This document shows, piece after piece, positions 1-4,972 of a DNA stretch of 5,585 nt. The position numbers and the translations under genes were made by a program. Position 1 is the stretch's first letter, and each line of letters starts with the position of its first letter. The DNA comes from Actinomycetota bacterium (lineage in GTDB: Bacteria > Actinomycetota > Thermoleophilia > Miltoncostaeales > Miltoncostaeaceae): assembly GCA_005800465.1 (NCBI GenBank), contig SYFI01000155.1, positions 1 through 5,585 on the forward strand, written 5' to 3'. The notes under the pieces are model-generated. The model did no database searches. It had not been told where the DNA came from and worked only from the letters and a program-made list of their open reading frames with translations.

Positions 1-660
1 GAGTGGTGCGGCCCGTGCCGCCAGCTCGGGCCTATCGTTGACGACGCCATCGCCCGGCGCACGCCCGACATGGAGCTTGCGAAGATCGACATCGACGCCA
101 ACCCGGGGCTGGCCCAGCGATTTCAGGTGCTGAGCATTCCGGCGGTCAAGGCATTTCGCAATGGCGAGGTCGTGGAGGAGTTCGTGGGCTTGATCTCGGC
201 CGCGCAGATGGAGACCTTCCTCGACAAGCTCGTGCCCAGCAAGGTGGACATGCTCGTGGAGGCCGGCGACGAGGGCTCCCTCCGCGAGGCCGTCGAGCGT
301 GACGCCGGGCGCACCGATGCCCGCATCGCGCTGGCGCACATCCTCATCGGCAACGGCGAGGTCGCGGACGCCGCCACATATCTCGCGCCCGCCGAGCACG
401 ATCCCATTGCCGTGGGTCTGCTTGCCCGCACCCGCCTGATGGGCAGCGACGTGCCCGACATTCAGGCAGGCGTTTCGGCCATCGAGCGCGAGGACTGGCA
501 GCAGGCCTTCGCCAGCCTCATTGACGCGGTCACCGTCAGTACCGATCGACGCCAACGTGATGATCTTCGCAAGATGCTCATCGGCCAGTTCCGCGAGTTG
601 GGTGATGGTCACCCGCTCGTGCCGGAATACCGCAAGCGCCTCGCGCGCGCCATCAACTAA
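1..660 (+). CDS. Thioredoxin-TPR co-chaperone, YbbN/CnoX-like (5' partial)
   Basis: The reading frame is open from base 1, so the N-terminus lies outside the window; 219 residues are visible. They begin EWCGPCRQL, the thioredoxin active site with both redox cysteines (fragment residues 3 and 6), followed by the beta strand LAKIDID and the cis-proline loop SIPAVKAF. After the thioredoxin fold (to about residue 80) comes a helical TPR-like region. It ends in a pattern typical of YbbN proteins: EDWQQAF, a DRRQRDDLRKMLIGQF helix and HPLVPEYRKRLA. Full-length homologues are about 280-310 residues, so some 60-90 are missing. In E. coli the relative YbbN (CnoX) is a cytoplasmic chaperone-like holdase that hands clients to DnaK/GroEL and lacks the first active-site cysteine. 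Here CxxC is intact, so disulfide exchange is possible (inference). The ATG at 70 is internal and not the start. The stop TAA is 13 bp before the cupin start, suggesting co-transcription. Confidence 0.9.
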   Translation, partial: EWCGPCRQLGPIVDDAIARRTPDMELAKIDIDANPGLAQRFQVLSIPAVKAFRNGEVVEEFVGLISAAQMETFLDKLVPSKVDMLVEAGDEGSLREAVERDAGRTDARIALAHILIGNGEVADAATYLAPAEHDPIAVGLLARTRLMGSDVPDIQAGVSAIEREDWQQAFASLIDAVTVSTDRRQRDDLRKMLIGQFRELGDGHPLVPEYRKRLARAIN

Positions 661-662
661 TC

Positions 663-668
663 AGGAGA
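663..668 (+). promoter_or_regulatory. Ribosome binding site of the cupin gene
   Basis: AGGAGA lies five bases before the GTG at 674. It decides the start: the frame stays open upstream to an ATG at 521, but that would overlap the thioredoxin-TPR gene by 140 bases and add residues with no cupin resemblance. Confidence 0.75.
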
Positions 669-673
669 CCTCT

Positions 674-1036
674 GTGGAAGTCCGCGCATACAGCGAAGCC
701 GTGCCCTTCGTCACCACCGACGGCAGCACCATCAGGTCGCTGCTCGACCTCTCAGTGGCGCCGGTTGCCAGTCACAGCCTGGCTGAGGCCACCCTGCCGG
801 TGGCTGGCCAGACAGAGCGCCATCACCACAAGGTGAGCGAGGAGATGTACTACCTCCTTGAGGGCCAGGGGCGCATGGAGATCGACGGCGTGGAGCGCGA
901 TGTCGCGGTGGGCGACGCCGTGCTCATTCCCGTGGGCACCTGGCACCAGATCACCAACGCCGGATCGGGCGACCTTCGCTTTCTGTGCACCTGCGCCCCG
1001 CCGTGGACGGCAGAGGACACCTACTTTGGCGACTGA
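674..1036 (+). CDS. Single-domain cupin 2 family protein
   Basis: A 120-residue cytoplasmic protein (no signal peptide) that is essentially one cupin beta-barrel. Cupin motif 1 is seen at residues 45-64: HHHKVSEEMYYLLEG, with H50, H52 and E56 or E57 as metal ligands. Motif 2 is at 80-95: GDAVLIPVGTWHQITN, giving the fourth ligand H91. The C-terminal stretch FLCTCAPPWTAEDT matches a common small-cupin subgroup that ends FLCxCxPPY-HEDT. Such proteins bind one divalent metal (Fe, Mn, Zn or Ni) and act as small dioxygenases, isomerases or ligand sensors; the substrate cannot be read from sequence. The GTG start is chosen because of the AGGAGA at 663-668. It sits 13 bp behind the co-chaperone gene and probably shares its transcript. 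There is no obvious functional tie to either neighbour. Confidence 0.88.
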   Translation: MEVRAYSEAVPFVTTDGSTIRSLLDLSVAPVASHSLAEATLPVAGQTERHHHKVSEEMYYLLEGQGRMEIDGVERDVAVGDAVLIPVGTWHQITNAGSGDLRFLCTCAPPWTAEDTYFGD

Positions 1037-1048
1037 CCTCAGGTGGGG

Positions 1049-1057
1049 TGCTATAAA
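1049..1057 (+). promoter_or_regulatory. Possible extended -10 promoter, leaderless start
   Basis: TGCTATAAA matches the extended -10 consensus TGNTATAAT at all but the last base. No good -35 is seen at normal spacing (TTGGCG at 1026-1031 is 20 bases away), which is acceptable for extended -10 promoters. A start site seven bases after the hexamer falls on the A of the ATG at 1064. No ribosome binding site is close to that ATG, so a leaderless mRNA, common in Actinomycetota, would fit. This is inferred from sequence only. Confidence 0.35.
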
Positions 1058-1063
1058 AAGTTC

Positions 1064-1405
1064 ATGTCTCTGAGGGTCATTCTCATCGCGTTGCTCGTTG
1101 GATTGGGCGCGCACCACGTCGCCCCACTCATGCCCGGGCACGCAGTGCACGCGGCCCACGAGGCGGCATGCGTGGGCTGTGGTGAGATGCACGACATGGG
1201 GGGGATGCTTGCCGCCACGATGCTCTGCGTGGGAATGCTCGCCATTGCCACCGCGCTCCCCCGGCTGCGTCGGCGGCTCTCGCTGCTCGCATCACGCGCT
1301 GCGTCTCTCGTCCCACCGGTACAGGCTCTTGCCCTCGGCGTTGCCGGACGGGCACCGCCCGATTACCGCATCACGCCACCCTGCACCACCGTTCTTCGCT
1401 GCTGA
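1064..1405 (+). CDS. DUF6153-like small membrane protein, His/Cys/Met-rich loop
   Basis: A 113-residue protein. Residues 3-16 (LRVILIALLVGLGA) form a hydrophobic N-terminal helix or uncleaved signal. Residues 17-48 are a loop full of possible metal ligands: H17, H18, H26, H29, H32, then CVGCGEMHDMGGM with C36, C39, H43 and several Met. Residues 48-66 form a second membrane helix followed by RLRRRL, which by the positive-inside rule puts the ligand loop outside the membrane. The C-terminal GVAGRAPPDYR resembles the GRAPP-type ending that I recall from actinobacterial DUF6153 proteins, which often sit beside DUF305 genes, as here. The role is unknown; extracytoplasmic copper binding or sensing is my inference. 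The start is uncertain: GTG at 1043 adds seven residues (MGCYKKF), but ATG 1064 fits the promoter-like TGCTATAAA. The divergent Cys-containing tail (PPCTTVLRC) is odd. Confidence 0.65.
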   Translation: MSLRVILIALLVGLGAHHVAPLMPGHAVHAAHEAACVGCGEMHDMGGMLAATMLCVGMLAIATALPRLRRRLSLLASRAASLVPPVQALALGVAGRAPPDYRITPPCTTVLRC

Positions 1406-1416
1406 GTTCGTCATGA

Positions 1417-1433
1417 GCGCACACCACGTGCGC
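1417..1433 (+). promoter_or_regulatory. Small hairpin between the two metal-module genes
   Basis: GCGCAC (1417-1422) and GTGCGC (1428-1433) form a perfect 6-bp stem with a five-base loop ACCAC. It lies in the 69-bp gap before the DUF305 gene. There is no T-run after it, so a full terminator is unlikely; a processing or attenuation element is possible, as is chance in GC-rich DNA. Confidence 0.25.
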
Positions 1434-1460
1434 GTTCGACCACTCATGCAACGGATGAAC

Positions 1461-1465
1461 AGGAG
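1461..1465 (+). promoter_or_regulatory. Ribosome binding site of the DUF305 gene
   Basis: AGGAG directly touches the ATG at 1466, which leaves no spacer for the ribosome. It lies nine bases before the in-frame GTG at 1475, a normal distance. The GTG is therefore the better start. Confidence 0.7.
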
Positions 1466-1474
1466 ATGCGAGAC

Positions 1475-2122
1475 GTGAAGACCAATCGAGCATGGAAGAT
1501 CGCCACCGGCGTAACGGGCCTGATTGCGATCGCTGCAATCGTCTGGGCCATCATGGCGATGACGAGCAGCCAGCATGGCAGCGGCATGATGTCCGGCAGC
1601 ACCACGAGCGAGTCGCACATGGGCGACATGCCGGGTCACACCATGCAGAGCGATGGCACCATGACCATGGACGATCAGGCGTTCATCACCATGATGGTGC
1701 CACACCACCAGATGGCGGTTGACATGGCCAAGGTGGAACTGTCCCGCGGCAAGGATCCTCAGACCAAGGCTCTGGCGAGCAGCGTGATTGCTGCGCAGTC
1801 GAAGGAGATCGCCCAGATGAGGGGCTGGTACAGGGTGTGGTACGGCACGGATGTGCCGGACATGCCCATGTCGGGGGACATGGCGATGATGGGAATGGAT
1901 ATGGACATGGACGCACTGCGGTCGACGAGCCAGCCGGACCGCATGTTCCTGACCATGATGCTGCCGCATCACGCTGGGGCAGTCATCATGGCCAGCACCG
2001 CCCTGCCCACCTCACGGCATGCAGAACTCGCCGACCTCGAGAAGAAGATCGTGGCGGAGCAGAGTGTTGAGATGGGCCAGATTCAGAAGATGCGCGAGCG
2101 CCTCGCACCGCCGCTGGGTTAG
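1475..2122 (+). CDS. Membrane-anchored DUF305 protein, Met-rich
   Basis: 215 residues from the GTG chosen by its ribosome binding site; the ATG at 1466 would give 218. A positively charged start (KTNRAWK) and a hydrophobic helix at about residues 9-29 form an uncleaved anchor or signal, so the rest lies outside the cytoplasm. A flexible His/Met/Ser segment (about 30-65) leads to two homologous helical halves, each opening with the DUF305 signature: FITMMVPHHQMAVDM (HH at 77-78) and FLTMMLPHHAGAVIM (HH at 165-166). Between them lies a Met/Asp linker including MSGDMAMMGMDMDMD. About 29 of 215 residues are Met (my count). DUF305 proteins are helical-bundle proteins with paired His, often found near copper genes; a periplasmic-side copper or other metal chaperone or buffer is likely but unproven. 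It follows the DUF6153-like gene by 69 bp in the same direction and ends 14 bp before a strong hairpin. Confidence 0.88.
   Translation: MKTNRAWKIATGVTGLIAIAAIVWAIMAMTSSQHGSGMMSGSTTSESHMGDMPGHTMQSDGTMTMDDQAFITMMVPHHQMAVDMAKVELSRGKDPQTKALASSVIAAQSKEIAQMRGWYRVWYGTDVPDMPMSGDMAMMGMDMDMDALRSTSQPDRMFLTMMLPHHAGAVIMASTALPTSRHAELADLEKKIVAEQSVEMGQIQKMRERLAPPLG
1895..1912 (+). repeat. Three tandem ATGGAY hexamers
   Basis: ATGGAT-ATGGAC-ATGGAC lies in frame inside the DUF305 gene and encodes MDMDMD in the Met-rich linker. It could have grown by replication slippage. Confidence 0.7.
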
Positions 2123-2136
2123 CCCAACCCGTGTTA

Positions 2137-2168
2137 TCTCTCCCCGTCGGTCACCCGGCGGGGAGAGA
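2137..2168. terminator. Bidirectional hairpin terminator between convergent genes
   Basis: TCTCTCCCCG (2137-2146) pairs perfectly with CGGGGAGAGA (2159-2168). The stem continues inward through a T-G wobble and three more pairs to a TCAC loop, about 14 pairs in all. It sits in the 52-bp gap between the DUF305 stop and the permease stop, so it can serve both strands. Neither side has a clear T-run, as is usual for many high-GC actinobacterial terminators. Confidence 0.75.
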
Positions 2169-2174
2169 CACCGG

Positions 2175-3788
2175 TCAGCCGGCCACCGGCTCGGCGGGCA
2201 CCGGCACCGGTTCCACCGGAGGGTCGGGGCCCACGGCCGGTCGGTCCCACGACCTGAGTGCCGGGCGCACCACCAGAAACCATGTGAGCACGGCGGACAG
2301 CGCCACGAGCACCAGCGCGTAAATAGCTGCGTCCTCATAAAGGGCCACCTCGGCGGCACTCCACACGCGGGTGGCCAGCGTGGTGAACCCCGGCGGTGCC
2401 AGCAGCAGCGTGGCTGGCAGTTCCTTCATCGTCGACAGCAGCACCAGGCCCGCGCCCGCAGCGATACCGGGCCACATCAGGGGCAGTTCAATCGTGAACA
2501 GGCGTCGCACACGCCTGCTCCCCAGGCTTTGGGCAGCATCCTCGAGCCGGGGCGGGATGCCCGCAACAGCGGTCTGCTGCGCGCCCAGTGCCAGCGCGCC
2601 GTGGTGCACCAGATAAGCAAGGATGAGCAGGGGGAGGGTCTGGTACAGCGCGCCGATTGGGCCGGGCGACGACAGGGTCCAGAACACAAAGGCCAGTGCG
2701 GTTACAAGCCCCGGAAGCGCGAATCCGCCGATCACCGTTCCCGCAATGGCCTCGCCCAGCCGCCCGGGTCGTCGCACTGTGCGGTACGCGATGGGCAGTA
2801 CCACGAGCGTGGCCACAAGCGCGGTGGCAATACTCACGCCTGCGGTATTGCCCAGCGGTCCCAGCAGCATTCCCGGGTCGTTGATCACCGAGTTCGACCG
2901 CTGGTTACCCTGCACGATCCCCCGGATGGCCCAGAACACCAGGACCCCGATGGGGATGATGAGCGAGAGGGCCACCAGCGCCCCCAGCAGTGACACGGCC
3001 ATACCCTTCAGGCGTCCGAGGGGAACCGTGAGCGGGGTACGAAGTCGGGCGTACTCGCGAAGGCCTACGCGCGATGCACGGCGTTCGAGCGCCACGATAA
3101 CCACGGCCATCACTCCAAGCACCAGGCTGAGTGCCACCGACACCGACGGGTCGAGGAGGCGGTTCGAATAGATCATGCGGGTGAGGGTGTCGTAGCGCAG
3201 CAACTGCACGGCACCGAAGTCGCTGATCACATAGAGGAACACCAGCAGGGCGCCCGCGGCAATTGCCGCGCGTGTCTGGGGCATCACCACGGTGAGGAAC
3301 ACCGCGAACGGACGCCGCCCCAGAAGGCGTGCCGACTCCTCGGCCGCCGGGGGCATGGTGCGAAGGCGTGCCACCACGGGCAGAAACACATAGGGGTACG
3401 TGAGCAGCGTGAGCACGCCGAACGCGCCCCAGAATCCGCTTACCTCGGGCAAGGGGATCGAGTCACCCAGCATCTTCGACAGCAGGCCGCCGGGGGAGAA
3501 CGCGGCGATGAGCGCCACGGCACCCACAAACGATGGGATGACCAGCGGCAGGCACAGCATGAGTGCCCACGTGCGACGCCCGGCCAGATCGGTACGGGCC
3601 ACCATCCAGGCAGCCCCGGTGCCCAGCGCGCCGGCGGCGATGGCAACCGAGGTTCCAAGTAGCAGGCTCCGAAATGCCGGGGCGATTGTGTCGGCGTCGG
3701 TGATGGCGGCCCAGAGGCCGCTGAGATCACCCGCGTTGCGGACGATCAGATAGGCGAACGACAGCGCAAACGGTACCGCGAGCAGCAC
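2175..3788 (-). CDS. fbpB: Fe(III) ABC transporter permease, double-domain
   Basis: 537 residues as written, the usual size for the fused permease of Fbp/Sfu/Afu iron importers, which moves Fe(III) from the binding protein through the membrane. It holds two copies of the binding-protein-dependent permease domain, each with about six helices. The EAA loops that dock on the ATPase are visible at about residues 149-176 (EESARLLGRRPF, G157) and 413-441 (LEDAAQSLGSRRV, G423). A charged cytoplasmic linker at about 235-262 joins the halves. The tail is proline-rich (PPVEPVPVPAEPVAG). The start is doubtful: the GTG at 3788 begins inside the first membrane helix and has no ribosome binding site, while the frame stays open upstream to about 3896 and reads RARKRPRGLGS before the helix, a typical positive N-terminus. 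The only upstream start-like codon is CTG at 3836-3834. It is third in the operon, 64 bp behind the binding-protein gene, and converges on the DUF305 gene. Iron specificity comes from the neighbouring binding protein; the name fbpB is by family. Confidence 0.9.
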   Translation of the reverse strand: MLLAVPFALSFAYLIVRNAGDLSGLWAAITDADTIAPAFRSLLLGTSVAIAAGALGTGAAWMVARTDLAGRRTWALMLCLPLVIPSFVGAVALIAAFSPGGLLSKMLGDSIPLPEVSGFWGAFGVLTLLTYPYVFLPVVARLRTMPPAAEESARLLGRRPFAVFLTVVMPQTRAAIAAGALLVFLYVISDFGAVQLLRYDTLTRMIYSNRLLDPSVSVALSLVLGVMAVVIVALERRASRVGLREYARLRTPLTVPLGRLKGMAVSLLGALVALSLIIPIGVLVFWAIRGIVQGNQRSNSVINDPGMLLGPLGNTAGVSIATALVATLVVLPIAYRTVRRPGRLGEAIAGTVIGGFALPGLVTALAFVFWTLSSPGPIGALYQTLPLLILAYLVHHGALALGAQQTAVAGIPPRLEDAAQSLGSRRVRRLFTIELPLMWPGIAAGAGLVLLSTMKELPATLLLAPPGFTTLATRVWSAAEVALYEDAAIYALVLVALSAVLTWFLVVRPALRSWDRPAVGPDPPVEPVPVPAEPVAG

Positions 3789-3808
3789 GGCGATGGCCGT
3801 GCTGCCGA

Positions 3809-3840
3809 GCCCCCGCGGGCGCTTCCGAGCCCGCAGGGGC
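3809..3840 (-). promoter_or_regulatory. Strong intercistronic hairpin, binding protein/permease
   Basis: In the minus-strand transcript, GCCCCTGCGGGC pairs with GCCCGCGGGGGC over 12 positions with a single G-U wobble. The 8-base loop can close one more C-G pair around GGAA, a GNRA-type tetraloop. It begins 12 bases after the stop codon of the iron-binding-protein gene and ends 20 bases before the permease GTG. Hairpins at this place in importer operons are known to protect the 3' end of the abundant binding-protein mRNA and lower permease output (malE-malF is the classic case). That role here is inference. Confidence 0.55.
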
Positions 3841-3852
3841 GCCGTGTCTGCG

Positions 3853-4890
3853 CTATCCGCCGATGCCGCTCCCCTGAATGAGTTTGGCGGTGATCTTCAG
3901 TTCCGTCAGTTGCGAGAGGTCGTAGCTGGGGTAGTTCAATTCAGCAAGCGACGGCTGACCCGACTTCTGCTTGACGCCGGAGACAACCGGGTATTCGCCC
4001 TCTTCGGCCACGAACACCGTCTGGCCCTCGGGCGACAGCATGAAGTTGATCAACGCCAGCGCATCGGCGTTGCTCGCGGCGGGAGACGGGATGGCCGCGG
4101 TTGACACCAGAAAGAGCGAGCCGGGGTCACTGCCCGGGAACCGGTAAATGCCCACCGGCGCGTTCAGGTCCTTCTTCTTGATCTCATTGAAGTAGTAGTG
4201 GTTGACAAGGCCGAAGGGAATCTCGCCACGGGCCACGGCATCGGCGATGGCGCCGTTCTTGGCGTATGCCTTGGCGCCATTGGCTGCCATGCCGTCGAGC
4301 CAGGCCTTCGTCTTCTGCTCGCCCGAAATCTGGGTCATGGCCGCGACAAAGTCCTGAAACGAGGAATTGCTGGGAGCCACTGCCACCAGGTCCTGATACT
4401 CGGGCTTGGTGAGGTCGAACACCGATGCAGGCAACTGCGACGGTGTGACCAGATCGGTGTTATAGATCAGCACGCGCTGGCGACCCGTCACGCCCACCCA
4501 GCGGCCATCGTCTGCGCGGAACTTGGCGGGCACCTTTGTGAGCGTGGCCACGGGCAGCCTCGACAGCAGGTTCTTCTGGGCAACGAACACCATCGGCCCA
4601 GGGGTCTGGGCCAGAAATACCTGCGCGGGGGTTTTGTCGCCCTCCTCGCCCAGCAGCAGCGCAAGGTCAACCGAGTCGCCATAGCGCACCTGCACTGGGA
4701 TACCCGTCTTCTTGGTAAAGGCATCAAGGGCCGGCCCCACGTACTCCTCGCTGCGTCCCGAATACACGGTCAGGGCGTCACCACCTGAGGTTGACGACCC
4801 GCTGCTGCCAGACCCACAGGCAGAGAGGCCGATGACGGCGACGATGGAGACGATGAGGGCGCCGATGGCGGCGCGCAGTCGTGCGGACAC
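3853..4890 (-). CDS. fbpA: Fe(III)-binding lipoprotein of ABC importer, FbpA-like
   Basis: 345 residues, the normal size for the family. The N-terminus is a lipoprotein signal: basic start, hydrophobic helix (about 8-21), lipobox LSAC with lipidated C25, then a Gly/Ser linker to about residue 37. The mature protein should be tethered to the outer face of the membrane, where it captures Fe(III) and delivers it to the permease. Family marks in order: LTVYSGRSEEY (40-50), VRYGDSVDLALLL (68-80), FLAQTPGPM (92-100), VLIYNTDLV (140-148), GLVNHYYFNE (227-236), INFMLSPEGQ (271-280). The paired tyrosines Y232 and Y233 match the Fe(III)-coordinating Tyr pair of Neisseria FbpA; Y143 may also help. The GTG start is supported by GGAGG just upstream. 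It lies between the ATPase and permease genes of the same system. Specificity for iron rather than another oxyanion-bound metal is well supported by HYY but not tested. Confidence 0.93.
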   Translation of the reverse strand: MSARLRAAIGALIVSIVAVIGLSACGSGSSGSSTSGGDALTVYSGRSEEYVGPALDAFTKKTGIPVQVRYGDSVDLALLLGEEGDKTPAQVFLAQTPGPMVFVAQKNLLSRLPVATLTKVPAKFRADDGRWVGVTGRQRVLIYNTDLVTPSQLPASVFDLTKPEYQDLVAVAPSNSSFQDFVAAMTQISGEQKTKAWLDGMAANGAKAYAKNGAIADAVARGEIPFGLVNHYYFNEIKKKDLNAPVGIYRFPGSDPGSLFLVSTAAIPSPAASNADALALINFMLSPEGQTVFVAEEGEYPVVSGVKQKSGQPSLAELNYPSYDLSQLTELKITAKLIQGSGIGG

Positions 4891-4894
4891 GAAA

Positions 4895-4899
4895 CCTCC
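4895..4899 (-). promoter_or_regulatory. Ribosome binding site of the iron-binding protein gene
   Basis: On the minus strand GGAGG is followed by TTTC and then GTG (4890). The spacing of four bases is a little short but the match to the anti-Shine-Dalgarno is strong, and it fixes the GTG as the start. Confidence 0.75.
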
Positions 4900-4928
4900 G
4901 ATGGTATTGGTTACAAGACGGCGCGCAC

Positions 4929-4959
4929 TCTATAGGTAATCGCCATTAGATAAAACCAA
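4929..4959 (-). promoter_or_regulatory. Possible internal promoter before the binding-protein gene
   Basis: The 82-bp gap behind the ATPase stop is much richer in A/T than its surroundings. On the minus strand TTGGTT (4959-4954) and TATAGA (4934-4929) could be weak -35 and -10 elements with a 19-base spacer. An imperfect dyad, TA-TC-TAAT-GGCG-ATTA-CC-TA (4952-4933), lies between and overlaps the -10, where a repressor could sit. Extra transcription of the binding-protein gene would suit its need for excess over the ATPase. All of this is inferred. Confidence 0.3.
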
Positions 4960-4972
4960 CGGAGCACGCTGA

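Noticed and set aside
521..673. Upstream ATG extension of the cupin
   Set aside because: It would overlap the thioredoxin-TPR gene and adds 51 residues without cupin character; the GTG at 674 has a good ribosome binding site.
1036..1044. ACCTCAGGT as a metal-regulator operator
   Set aside because: Only a 4-1-4 dyad overlapping the cupin stop; too short to distinguish from chance without conservation.
1292..1972. Minus-strand open frame of 226 codons, His-rich
   Set aside because: Its His richness is the complement of Met/His codons in the DUF305 gene (ATG read as CAT); no start signal or family resemblance.
2019..2993. Long plus-strand open frame of 324 codons opposite the permease
   Set aside because: Composition is extreme (Arg, Gly, Gln, His, Ser), with no domain or ribosome binding site, and it is the shadow of a clear permease gene; it also overlaps the DUF305 3' end.
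3255..3270. 16-base perfect palindrome CGCGGCAATTGCCGCG inside the permease gene
   Set aside because: It encodes the Ala/Ile-rich start of the segment after the first EAA loop (AAIAAG), is explained by GCC/GCG alanine codons, and has no special position.
4198..4788. Plus-strand open frame of 196 codons opposite the iron-binding protein gene
   Set aside because: Antisense shadow in GC-rich DNA; the opposite strand has a full FbpA-like protein with all family motifs.
4931..4953. DtxR/IdeR iron box in the gap before the binding-protein gene
   Set aside because: One half (TTACCTAT on the minus strand) is close to the consensus half-site, but the other half matches at only about two of eight positions and the dyad spacing differs.
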